Shown: positions 9,138 to 16,828 of the stretch, piece after piece | How the letters are laid out: each line of letters opens with the position of its first letter | Numbering within the stretch: position 1 is the first letter of the stretch | DNA from: Pediococcus pentosaceus | GTDB lineage: Bacteria; Bacillota; Bacilli; Lactobacillales; Lactobacillaceae | Assembly: GCF_001437285.1 (NCBI RefSeq) | Contig: NZ_JQBF01000001.1 | Location: forward strand, 290,645 to 354,644 | Direction: 5' to 3' | Length of the DNA: 64,000 nt | Notes under the pieces: generated by a model | What the model saw: only the letters and a program-made list of their open reading frames with translations | Told to the model about the DNA's origin: nothing | Databases searched by the model: none | Program-made: the position numbers and the translations under genes

Positions 9138-9151
9138 AGAGAAGTTATAAT
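9124..9151 (+). promoter_or_regulatory. Promoter of the MerR regulator
   Basis: Consensus TTGACA (9124-9129) and TATAAT (9146-9151) are separated by 16 bases. The -35 is part of the right operator arm, so the regulator is probably autoregulated. Confidence 0.8.
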
Positions 9152-9201
9152 TAGTTTAAAAGATGCAACAAGATATACAGCATTAATGAGGAGGAGCAAA
9201 C

Positions 9202-9660
9202 ATGGAAAACCCCGCGGGTCGCCTAGCAGTGGTAAAGAAAATAATTGATAGCGAAGCTATGTTACTTAGTATCGGTGATGTGGCCAATGCTGTCGATGTA
9301 TCAACTAGACAATTACGTTATTGGGAGAAAAAAGGTTATATTAAGTCTAAAATTTCAAAAACAGGTCAACGAAAATATACCTATTTTACGATGATTCAAG
9401 CTGGTAATATTGCTAGCTATATTGAAGATGGTTTCACTTTAGCCAAAGCAGCTGAAAAAGCGCAAAGTAACGGACGCATTATGAAAGCGTTACGTCACTT
9501 TCTTAAAGAACGTTTTAGTGGTGGTCGTGAGATTCCTAATGGCTATGAATTTGACTTAGGTGAAATTAAGGGTTTACCAAAAGATCAACGTTTGTTTATC
9601 GAAGTGCTAGAAGATGGGGAAAGTTTTTTTCAAGTAAAAAAAGAAAGTACAAATGATTGA
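9202..9660 (+). CDS. MerR-family transcriptional regulator
   Basis: This 152-residue protein has a MerR winged helix-turn-helix from about residue 22, with the hallmark STRQLRYWEKKGYIKS (34-49), followed by the second helix pair. The C-terminal part (about 95-152) is short, with no Cys, so metal sensing is unlikely and a drug or stress signal is more probable. A GAGGAG site precedes the ATG at 9202. It is divergent from the DHA2 exporter and shares its operator. The operator arms have a 5-base gap and cover the -35 boxes, unlike the classical MerR arrangement between -35 and -10 with a 19-base spacer, so simple repression is the likelier mode. Confidence 0.82.
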   Translation: MENPAGRLAVVKKIIDSEAMLLSIGDVANAVDVSTRQLRYWEKKGYIKSKISKTGQRKYTYFTMIQAGNIASYIEDGFTLAKAAEKAQSNGRIMKALRHFLKERFSGGREIPNGYEFDLGEIKGLPKDQRLFIEVLEDGESFFQVKKESTND

Positions 9661-9719
9661 CGAATAAGCTATTTGTACTATATATTTATTAATGAAATAC
9701 TTACAAAAAAATAACGGTT

Positions 9720-9839
9720 CATCTTCAAGGGGCAGGGTGCGATTCCCGACCGGTGGTAAAGTCCATGAGCTGTCATTCGTGATGGCTGATTCGGTGAAAT
9801 TCCGAAACCGATAGTTAAAGTCTAGATAAAGGAAGATTG
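9720..9839 (+). ncRNA. FMN riboswitch (RFN element)
   Basis: The conserved core is readable: ATCTTC then GGGGCAGGGTG, ATTCCCGACCGG and GGTAAAGTCC, followed by a variable arm, GATTCGGTGAAATTCCG, AACCGATAG and AGTCTAGAT, and closing GGAAGAT that pairs with the opening ATCTTC. It senses flavin mononucleotide and is followed by a terminator and the riboflavin transporter ribU. Control is therefore by premature termination when FMN is plentiful. Confidence 0.95.
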
Positions 9840-9879
9840 AATTTATTTGCGCAGACTAACGTAATAATAAAACAGTCTA

Positions 9880-9912
9880 AACACCAATGCCCCAGTTGCA
9901 TTGGTGTTTTTT
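9880..9912 (+). terminator. Terminator of the FMN riboswitch expression platform
   Basis: An 11-base stem (AACACCAATGC at 9880-9890 with 9898-9908) and a T run lie between the aptamer and ribU. Confidence 0.88.
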
Positions 9913-9956
9913 GTGTAAATAAACCAAGAAGGTGCTCCTAAATCCAAGGAGGCAGT

Positions 9957-10541
9957 ATGATGAGTGTTTCTAAAGTTAATAAGATGGTTGTAGTCGCTAT
10001 GCTAGCAGCTATCTCGTTTGTTTTGATTTTCATTGATTTTCCAATTTTACCCGGATTTTCGTTCCTAAAGATTGATTTCGCGGATGTCCCAGTTTTAATT
10101 GGGACGGTATTATTTGGGCCAGTCTGGGGGATGGTGACAGCTGGTTTAGCCGGACTGATGGATATAATCCTTCGAGATAGTAATCCAGCAGGTGCATTGG
10201 GCGCATTTGCTAACTGGTTGGCAGCTTTGTCATATATCTTACCGATTTACTACGCAATTAAAGCGGTTCAAGGTAGCACGCATAAAAAAGAAGTGGGGGC
10301 CTTGATTAAGGGGGTCTTAATCGGTTCGGTTTTGATGACGGTATTTATGAGTGTGATAAATTTATTCATTCTATTGCCCTTATATATGAAGTTAGCAAGT
10401 TTCCAAATTAATGTTTCGACCTTAAATATGGTTCTTTATGGTGTAGTGCCTTTTAATTTGTTAAAAGGGATTATCGTTGGAATTGCAATTGGATTGGTAT
10501 ATTTTAGATTAATTCCGATTATCAGAAGAGCTTCAAATTAA
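9957..10541 (+). CDS. ribU: Riboflavin ECF transporter S component
   Basis: This 194-residue, six-helix membrane protein binds riboflavin and associates with the shared EcfAA'T energy-coupling module, which is not encoded in this window. Family marks are MLAAISFVLIF near the N-terminus, the LKIDFADVPVLIG loop and the PVWGMVTAGLAGLMDI region. The FMN riboswitch upstream confirms the substrate. The start is the first of two adjacent ATG codons, after AAGGAGG. Confidence 0.93.
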   Translation: MMSVSKVNKMVVVAMLAAISFVLIFIDFPILPGFSFLKIDFADVPVLIGTVLFGPVWGMVTAGLAGLMDIILRDSNPAGALGAFANWLAALSYILPIYYAIKAVQGSTHKKEVGALIKGVLIGSVLMTVFMSVINLFILLPLYMKLASFQINVSTLNMVLYGVVPFNLLKGIIVGIAIGLVYFRLIPIIRRASN

Positions 10542-10584
10542 AATGGTATAATATAACCTCATTAGTTTAGTGGGGTGAAATTTA

Positions 10585-11103
10585 ATGCACATCGAAGTTC
10601 AAAGATTAACACGTATGGCATTGCTATTAGCTATAGTCATTGTTTTGGGACTAATTCCAGCGATTCCGATTGGTATAATTCCAGTACCGTTGACAGTTCA
10701 AAACATTGGAATTCTATTAATTGGGTTATTGTTATCGCCGTTTGAAGCATTTTTAACAACGGGAGTATTTTTATTGTTGGCGTTAATAGGACTACCCATT
10801 TTGACTGGACTTCGGGGTGGGATGGCCGTTTTTATCGGACCTACTGGAGGATATCTCCTAGGATATTGGATTGGGGCCGTTTTATTAGCTTGGTGGTCGA
10901 AGAAGCATCGCCATGAATGGTTCTTGCTATTTGCAAAAATTGCGATTGTAGCTGTCTTAATTATCGATTTGTTTGGTAGCATGGGCTTTGCTGTTAATAT
11001 GCACATTCCACTAATCAGAGCTGTAGCACTCAATAGCCTTTTAATCCCAGGAGATATACTTAAAGCAATCTTGGTAGCAACGATTGCATACAAACTTAAA
11101 TAA
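10585..11103 (+). CDS. bioY: Biotin ECF transporter S component
   Basis: This 172-residue BioY protein takes up biotin, either with the ECF module or alone. The family pattern PVPLTVQNIGILL and the GLPILTGLRGGMAVFIGPTGGYLLGY block are diagnostic. It begins 43 bases after ribU. An extended TGGTATAAT lies at about 10544-10552, so it may have its own promoter. I did not find a convincing BirA-type palindrome. A hairpin terminator follows. Confidence 0.94.
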   Translation: MHIEVQRLTRMALLLAIVIVLGLIPAIPIGIIPVPLTVQNIGILLIGLLLSPFEAFLTTGVFLLLALIGLPILTGLRGGMAVFIGPTGGYLLGYWIGAVLLAWWSKKHRHEWFLLFAKIAIVAVLIIDLFGSMGFAVNMHIPLIRAVALNSLLIPGDILKAILVATIAYKLK

Positions 11104-11109
11104 CACATG

Positions 11110-11170
11110 AAAGCTAGAAATTATTTAGTACCGCTGGAGACAGCGATATTTCTAATTTTTAGCTTTTTTT
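11110..11170 (+). terminator. Terminator after bioY
   Basis: Nested stems AAAGCTA/TAGCTTT, GAAAT/ATTTC and CGCTG/CAGCG lead into a run of seven T residues. Confidence 0.75.
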
Positions 11171-11313
11171 AAACTTTTTTAAAATAAGTGTCGAAAATGC
11201 TGTATTGATGGGAACACTTCTTAAAAACCATATGAACTTTATGTGATAAATATGAATTTTTTTAGCCCGTTATATTACAGGAATTTTACAAAGAGCGAAA
11301 AAAATGGCATACT

Positions 11314-11342
11314 TTTACGTAACGCAATTAGATTTTTATAAA
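11314..11342 (+). promoter_or_regulatory. Candidate dlt operon promoter
   Basis: TTTACG (11314-11319) is 17 bases from TATAAA (11337-11342). An inverted repeat, TTCACTA/TAGTGAA with a 6-base spacer, follows at 11343-11362. It would lie at or just after the transcription start, as an operator or a 5' hairpin. The rest of 11171-11313 is AT-rich with nothing I can assign. Confidence 0.45.
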
Positions 11343-11382
11343 TTCACTATCAAATTAGTGAAAATTAGCAGGGGGGATTGTG

Positions 11383-11532
11383 ATGCTGAATTTTTTTAAA
11401 GATTTATGGCAACATGATTCAGTAAAATTTATTACGCGAACTGTTTTTTACTTTGCAGTTTTAGTCGTCTTGTTGTACTTGTACGATTACAGCGGAATGA
11501 CTGGCGGAACATTTATCTATAACGAATTTTAA
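11383..11532 (+). CDS. dltX: D-alanyl-lipoteichoic acid incorporation protein DltX
   Basis: This 49-residue protein is encoded directly before dltA. It has a short charged N-terminus (MLNFFKDLWQHDS), one membrane helix (about 20-35) and the invariant DltX C-terminus FIYNEF. In Gram-positive bacteria DltX is required for moving D-alanine across the membrane to teichoic acid. The C-terminal motif is thought to be the acceptor or relay segment between DltB and DltD. A GGGGGGA ribosome site precedes the ATG. Its small size makes it easy to miss in annotation. Confidence 0.93.
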   Translation: MLNFFKDLWQHDSVKFITRTVFYFAVLVVLLYLYDYSGMTGGTFIYNEF

Positions 11533-11551
11533 ACGGGGGATTTAATTAATT

Positions 11552-13078
11552 ATGGGGAAAGTAATTAACGTGATTGAGCAAATTGATTCAATCGCAGTTA
11601 AACATCCAGATTGGATTGCTTATGATTATCTAGGTACTAAGAACACATATGGAGAATTAAAAGCTTATTCAGATAGCTTAGCTTCATATATTTTAACGCA
11701 AGGGTTGGAAGAAGATGCGCCAATTATGGTTTATGGTGCTCAAACCTTTGATATGATTGCAACTTTTTTAGGGGTTGTAAAAAGTGGACACGCTTATGTC
11801 CCAATTGATCGCCACTCACCAGCAGAACGATTAACAATGATTAATGAAATTGCTAATCCTGGGATGTGTATCGCGGTTGAAGATTTGCCTGTAAATTTGG
11901 GTGATCTACCAGTTCTAGAAGGACAAGAATTAAACGATGCTTTTAATGCAAATAAAAATGTAACACCTAATAGTTTCGTCACTAAAGATGATAATTATTA
12001 TATTATTTTCACGTCTGGGACAACTGGTAAGCCTAAGGGAGTACAAATCAGTCACAATAATCTTTTAAGTTTTGTGAATTGGGAAATTGGCAATCTAGGT
12101 TTACCTGAACGTCCAGTGACGTTATCACAGCCACCTTACTCATTTGACCTATCCGTAATGGATTTATATCCCACATTAGTTATGGGTGGAACAATCAAAG
12201 CGGTGCCCAAGCAAGTTACGGATGATTTCAAAAAATTATTTGAAATATTACCCACTTTGGGCTTAAATGTGTGGGTTTCAACACCATCCTTCATGGATAT
12301 CTGTTTGTTGCAACCGACTTTTGATGCAGAACATCTACCAGCATTGAGCCGATTCTTGTTCTGTGGTGAAGAATTAACACACGCTACTGCGCAGGCTCTT
12401 AAACTACGTTTTCCAGATGCAAAAATCTTTAATACGTACGGGCCTACAGAAGCGACCGTCGCAGTTAGTGCAATCGAAATTACAGATGAGGTACTTAAAC
12501 AATATGATCGTCTACCAATTGGATATTTAAAAGAAGATACTCTGGGATTTATCCTTGATGATAATGGAAGAATGGCCAATGCTGGTGCTGAAGGAGAATT
12601 AGTTCTATCAGGACCAAGTGTTTCCAAAGGTTATCTCAATAATCCGGAAAAAACGGACGAAGCCTTTTTTGAATATGAAGGTCAACGTGCCTATAAAACC
12701 GGTGATTTAGTTAAGATTGATGATACTGGAATGCTTTATTATCATGGACGGACTGATTTCCAAATTAAACTGCATGGTTACCGAATCGAACTTGAAGAGG
12801 TTAACCATTACTTAAATAACGATCCATTAATTCAGGCTGGAGTGGCAGTTCCTAAATATGGGAAAGACCAAAAGGTGGCTCAATTAGTGGCCTATGTTGT
12901 TCCTGAAAAAAATGAGTTCGATTCTCAAATTCAATTAACAGTTGCGATTAAAGATAGTTTGAAGGATAACATGATGGAATATGCTGTTCCAAATCGCTTT
13001 GTATTTGTTGAAAGTTTACCGCAAACGGCCAACGGAAAAATCGATATTAAATCTGTTATTGCTGAGGTTAATGCCTAA
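11552..13078 (+). CDS. dltA: D-alanine--D-alanyl carrier protein ligase
   Basis: This 508-residue adenylation enzyme activates D-alanine with ATP and loads it on the phosphopantetheine of DltC in the cytoplasm. The AMP-binding P-loop TSGTTGKPKG is at 154-163, followed by the FNTYGPTEATVA and YKTGD motifs. The C-terminal NGKID contains the catalytic Lys. It follows dltX by 19 bases and its stop overlaps the dltB start (TAATG). Length and motifs are normal for the family. Confidence 0.97.
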   Translation: MGKVINVIEQIDSIAVKHPDWIAYDYLGTKNTYGELKAYSDSLASYILTQGLEEDAPIMVYGAQTFDMIATFLGVVKSGHAYVPIDRHSPAERLTMINEIANPGMCIAVEDLPVNLGDLPVLEGQELNDAFNANKNVTPNSFVTKDDNYYIIFTSGTTGKPKGVQISHNNLLSFVNWEIGNLGLPERPVTLSQPPYSFDLSVMDLYPTLVMGGTIKAVPKQVTDDFKKLFEILPTLGLNVWVSTPSFMDICLLQPTFDAEHLPALSRFLFCGEELTHATAQALKLRFPDAKIFNTYGPTEATVAVSAIEITDEVLKQYDRLPIGYLKEDTLGFILDDNGRMANAGAEGELVLSGPSVSKGYLNNPEKTDEAFFEYEGQRAYKTGDLVKIDDTGMLYYHGRTDFQIKLHGYRIELEEVNHYLNNDPLIQAGVAVPKYGKDQKVAQLVAYVVPEKNEFDSQIQLTVAIKDSLKDNMMEYAVPNRFVFVESLPQTANGKIDIKSVIAEVNA

Positions 13079-14271
13079 TGCTTTCATTAACACCATATGA
13101 AAATCCAATGTATTTTGGCATGCTAGCTGTGGCATTTATTCCCATTGTTGTAGGAATCCTTTGGGGCAAGAGATTTCGTTGGTACGAACTATTAGTATCA
13201 ATCGGATTCATTCTCTTATCCTTTGGAGGACCTAAGTGGGAGCAAGGCGTTGCACTAGTTGGATTTTTAATTTTTGAAGTGATTTTAGTTTCACTTTATA
13301 ACGTATATCGTAAAAAGAAAAACGACACGTGGGTGTTCGTTATTGCGGTTCTTCTTGCGATATCACCACTAGTGGTCGTGAAATTAACGCCACTGATGTC
13401 GGGGACTCCATCAATTATTGGATTCTTGGGGATTAGTTACCTGACCTTTAAAGCTGTACAAACCGTTATGGAAATTCGCGATGGAGTGTTAAAGGATTAC
13501 AATCCGTGGTTCTTTTTACAATTTATGGCCTTCTTCCCATCAATTTCATCCGGTCCTATTGATCGTTATCGTCGTTTTAGAAAAGATTATGAGAGCGTTC
13601 CGGACCGCGAAAAGTATTTAAATATGTTGGAAAAAGCCTTACATTACGTATTCTTAGGGTTTGTCTATAAATTTATGTTGGCATATCTCTTTGGGACAAT
13701 TTTACTTCCAAAGGTACAGCATTTAGCTGTGCAATCGACTGGTCTGTCGTGGGGGCTGGTAGGAGTAATGTACGTATATAGTTTCTATCTTTTCTTTGAT
13801 TTTGCTGGTTACAGTTTGTTCGCTGTAGCAACTAGTTATTTCATGGGAATTGAAACACCAATGAACTTCAATCAACCATTTAAATCTAAAAATATTAAAG
13901 AATTTTGGAATAGATGGCATATGACACTTTCATTTTGGTTTAGAGATTATGTATATATGCGATTAGTATTCTTTTTCATGAAGCATAAAATATTTAAGAA
14001 TCCTAAAACAACTGCCAATATCACCTATGTCTTAAACATGTTATTAATGGGTTTTTGGCACGGTGAGAAATGGTATTACATTGTTTACGGTCTAATTCAT
14101 GGGGTAGCCTTAGTTATTAATGACTGGTGGCTAAACTTGAAGAAAAAGAATCCGGATCGATTCCCACATAATAAATTTACTGAATACTTGGCGATTTTTA
14201 TTACGTTTAACTTTGTTTGTTTCACGTTCCTCGTATTTTCAGGATTTTTAGACACATTATGGTTCCACTAA
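13078..14271 (+). CDS. dltB: D-alanyl transfer membrane O-acyltransferase
   Basis: This 397-residue multi-pass MBOAT protein passes D-alanine from DltC across the membrane. The MBOAT signature NRWHMTLSFWFRDYVYMR and the conserved catalytic His in GFWHGEKWYY are present, as are the conserved GPIDRYRRF loop and a C-terminal hydrophobic helix. Translation is coupled to dltA by a one-base overlap. Confidence 0.97.
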   Translation: MLSLTPYENPMYFGMLAVAFIPIVVGILWGKRFRWYELLVSIGFILLSFGGPKWEQGVALVGFLIFEVILVSLYNVYRKKKNDTWVFVIAVLLAISPLVVVKLTPLMSGTPSIIGFLGISYLTFKAVQTVMEIRDGVLKDYNPWFFLQFMAFFPSISSGPIDRYRRFRKDYESVPDREKYLNMLEKALHYVFLGFVYKFMLAYLFGTILLPKVQHLAVQSTGLSWGLVGVMYVYSFYLFFDFAGYSLFAVATSYFMGIETPMNFNQPFKSKNIKEFWNRWHMTLSFWFRDYVYMRLVFFFMKHKIFKNPKTTANITYVLNMLLMGFWHGEKWYYIVYGLIHGVALVINDWWLNLKKKNPDRFPHNKFTEYLAIFITFNFVCFTFLVFSGFLDTLWFH

Positions 14272-14293
14272 AAATAAAGGAGAATAATTAATT

Positions 14294-14527
14294 ATGAATA
14301 CAAAAGAAACAGTTTTAAACATTTTGGCAGATCTTACAGGTTCAGATGTAAGTAATAGTATGGATGAAAACCTTTTTGAAACAGGCTTGTTAGATTCAAT
14401 GGGTACGGTGCAACTATTACTCCAACTCCAAACAGAATTGGGAATTATGGCCCCAGTTTCAGAATTTGAGCGCAGTGAATGGGATACACCAAATAAAATT
14501 ATCGCTAAAGTAGAGGCAATGCAGTAA
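14294..14527 (+). CDS. dltC: D-alanyl carrier protein
   Basis: This 77-residue acyl-carrier-like protein carries D-alanine as a thioester on phosphopantetheine attached to Ser35 in the motif LLDSMGT. It receives D-alanine from DltA and docks on DltB. Holo-enzyme formation needs a phosphopantetheinyl transferase such as the AcpS encoded at 43.0 kb. It is acidic, as expected. An AAAGGAG site lies upstream. Confidence 0.97.
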   Translation: MNTKETVLNILADLTGSDVSNSMDENLFETGLLDSMGTVQLLLQLQTELGIMAPVSEFERSEWDTPNKIIAKVEAMQ

Positions 14528-14529
14528 TC

Positions 14530-15816
14530 GTGGGTAAAAAACTTTGGATGATATTTGGTCCATTGCTAGTCGCATCAGTTGTTTTGATTGGGCTTTTATT
14601 TTCCCCATTCAAAATAAACCGAATCAGTCCAACAATTGAGAAGCAAGCCGCGACATCATTGTCACCAAATATTTTAAAGGGCGATGCAGTTAAGCGAGCC
14701 GCCTTATCAGATCCATATTATGTACCATTTTTCGGATCGTCAGAATTTTCACGCTTTGATTTGACGCATCCCTCAGTTATGGCAGAAAAGTATAATTGGG
14801 ATTTCCGTCCATTCTTAATGGGAGCAGCTGGGACGCAATCTTTAACCCATTATTTCCAGATGCAAGGAATCAATCACCAGCTTAAAAATGGGAAGGCCGT
14901 ATTTGTGATTTCTCCTCAATGGTTTGTCAAAAAAGGGGCTAATCCTCAAGCATTTTCATTTTATTTCTCACAACTGCAAGCTGTTAACTTTTTACAAAAG
15001 CAGCATGGTACAAGAACTGATCGGTACGCTGCCCATCGCTTATTAAAGATGGAACAAAACACTGATAATGGAAATGGAATGATTAACAAAGCTCTTCGTC
15101 AAGTAGCACAAGGGCAAAAATTATCAGCAAGTACTCAACGAAATATTAGTTATTACAAACGTTTGTTAGCTCACGAAGATCAACTTTTCTCTAGTTTGAA
15201 ACTGAAAGATGATAATCAAAAGAAAATTAATCGCCAGCTGCAAGCTCTACCAAATAGTGAATCGGGAGATTTAATTCGCCAAGCGATTATTAAACAGGCC
15301 AAGCAACAAACATCAAATAATGATTTTGGAATCAAAAATTCCTTCTACAGTCATCGACTGAAAGATAAATTGGGTAAGTTTAAAGGATTTGAAAGAAATT
15401 ATGACTACACTAAGTCCCCAGAGTTCGCAGATTTCCAATTGGTTTTAAATCAATTTGCTGCTGATAAAACTGATGTATTATTTGTAATACCACCAATTAA
15501 TCAAAAGTGGGCAAATTATGCTGGTCTATCACAATCGATGCTGAAAGGTTTCAATAAGAAGATTAAGTATCAATTAAAGAGTCAAGGATTTGACCACATT
15601 GCTGATTTATCTAATCAAGGTTCACAACCCTACTTTATGCAAGATACAATTCATTTGGGTTGGAATGGTTGGTACGCTTTCGATAAAAAGGTTAAGGCTT
15701 TCGTTGATGGCGAACAAGAAATCCCATCATACAAAATGAACAATCAGTTTTATGCCAAGTCGTGGCAAAATTTAGCTCCAGATGATTTAAATTCGTATAT
15801 CAAGAATAACGGTTAA
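14530..15816 (+). CDS. dltD: D-alanyl-lipoteichoic acid biosynthesis protein DltD
   Basis: This 428-residue protein has one N-terminal membrane anchor (about 5-25) and an extracellular SGNH-like domain. The catalytic triad is visible as the Ser in FGSSEF (68-73) and Asp372/His375 in DTIHLGW. It completes D-alanylation of teichoic acid outside the membrane. The gene starts with GTG two bases after the dltC stop, so coupling is likely. It is the last dlt gene and ends at a strong terminator. Confidence 0.96.
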   Translation: MGKKLWMIFGPLLVASVVLIGLLFSPFKINRISPTIEKQAATSLSPNILKGDAVKRAALSDPYYVPFFGSSEFSRFDLTHPSVMAEKYNWDFRPFLMGAAGTQSLTHYFQMQGINHQLKNGKAVFVISPQWFVKKGANPQAFSFYFSQLQAVNFLQKQHGTRTDRYAAHRLLKMEQNTDNGNGMINKALRQVAQGQKLSASTQRNISYYKRLLAHEDQLFSSLKLKDDNQKKINRQLQALPNSESGDLIRQAIIKQAKQQTSNNDFGIKNSFYSHRLKDKLGKFKGFERNYDYTKSPEFADFQLVLNQFAADKTDVLFVIPPINQKWANYAGLSQSMLKGFNKKIKYQLKSQGFDHIADLSNQGSQPYFMQDTIHLGWNGWYAFDKKVKAFVDGEQEIPSYKMNNQFYAKSWQNLAPDDLNSYIKNNG

Positions 15817-15830
15817 ATTTTAGTTATAAT

Positions 15831-15871
15831 AAAAGGAGGTTAAGTCTTAATTTGGCTTACCTCCTTTTTTT
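15831..15871 (+). terminator. Terminator of the dlt operon
   Basis: A long stem (AAAAGGAGGT-TAAG with CTTA-CCTCCTTTT, one bulged T) runs into seven T residues. Confidence 0.85.
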
Positions 15872-15900
15872 AGAAGGAAGTCAGTGAAACGGAGGAATGT

Positions 15901-16731
15901 ATGAAAGAAAAAGGATTTAAGTTAATTATGCAATTTGCGGTAATGTTGGTTGCACTAGAGGTGCTAGCAATAAGTATCAATATGTTCTACGCTCCTCACA
16001 ATGTTGCGGCTGGTGGAGCCACCGGTATCTCAATTCTTTTAGAAGATGCCCTAGGTTGGAATCGTGCTTTAATTGTATTTGTTATTAACATTGCCATGTT
16101 ACTTGCGTCGTACTTTACTTTGGGAAAAGAAACTACTGCAAGAATTACAGTGGGTAGTTTACTATTACCGATCTGTATGGCAATTACTCCTAGTATTAGT
16201 TTAGTGTCAGATCGAACCTTAGCAGTTATTGTTGGTGGTGCTTTATACGCACTTGGAGTAGCGCTCTTATATCAAATCGATGCATCTAGTGGTGGGACAA
16301 CGGTACCTCCACTAATTTTGAAGAAATACTTCAATTTTAAGCCATCTGTCAGCTTGTTGGTAATTGATACAATGGTTTGTGTGATGAATATCTTTAGTTC
16401 CGGAATTGAAGCATTTATTTTAGCTTTATTCTCATCGGTAATTACTTTATTAGTAATGAACTATATTGAGACAGGTATCGATCGTAAAAAAAGTGTCTAT
16501 ATTATGAGTAGTCACTTAGCCGAGGTTGAAGAAATTATCTCGGAGTCTCTCGATCAAAGCTATACTAGCTTAGATGTACAAGGTGGCTTTTCGGGGGATA
16601 ACAAGCGCATGTTGATGCTTGTAGTAGAAAACTCAGAATATCACCGTATAATCGGTCGGATTCGTGAAATCGATCCCCAGGCATTTATTTTAACTACCAA
16701 CGTTGCTGAAGTACATGGTGGACAATATTAA
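15901..16731 (+). CDS. YitT family membrane protein (DUF2179 C-terminus)
   Basis: This 276-residue protein has five or six membrane helices, including the conserved APHNVAAGGATGISILLE and DASSGGTTVPPLI segments. A cytoplasmic DUF2179 domain follows from about residue 195 (KKSVYIMSS, GGFSGDNKRMLMLVV). YitT proteins are widespread in Firmicutes and suspected transporters, but their substrate is not established. It stands alone between terminators. An ACGGAGGA site precedes the ATG. Confidence 0.88.
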   Translation: MKEKGFKLIMQFAVMLVALEVLAISINMFYAPHNVAAGGATGISILLEDALGWNRALIVFVINIAMLLASYFTLGKETTARITVGSLLLPICMAITPSISLVSDRTLAVIVGGALYALGVALLYQIDASSGGTTVPPLILKKYFNFKPSVSLLVIDTMVCVMNIFSSGIEAFILALFSSVITLLVMNYIETGIDRKKSVYIMSSHLAEVEEIISESLDQSYTSLDVQGGFSGDNKRMLMLVVENSEYHRIIGRIREIDPQAFILTTNVAEVHGGQY

Positions 16732-16741
16732 TTTTTGAAAT

Positions 16742-16812
16742 AAAAACAAGCGATAACAAAAGGTGGTCTGAATTTTAGATTCAACCAAACTTTTTATTAT
16801 CGCTTGTTTTTT
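16742..16812. terminator. Long bidirectional hairpin terminator
   Basis: Outer arms AACAAGCGATAA and TTATCGCTTGTT enclose an imperfect inner stem (AAAGGTGGT...ACCAAACTTT). Flanking A and T runs let it work for both YitT and the convergent FAD-protein gene. Confidence 0.8.
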
Positions 16813-16828
16813 ATACTTTTTAAATGAG

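Noticed and set aside
10542..10584. BirA-type operator before bioY
   Set aside because: No TTGTWAAC-N-GTTWACAA-like palindrome is visible; only a -10 box.
12136..12627. 163-codon antisense frame inside dltA
   Set aside because: Lies wholly inside a strongly conserved gene, has no ribosome site and an unnatural Ser/Ile-rich product.
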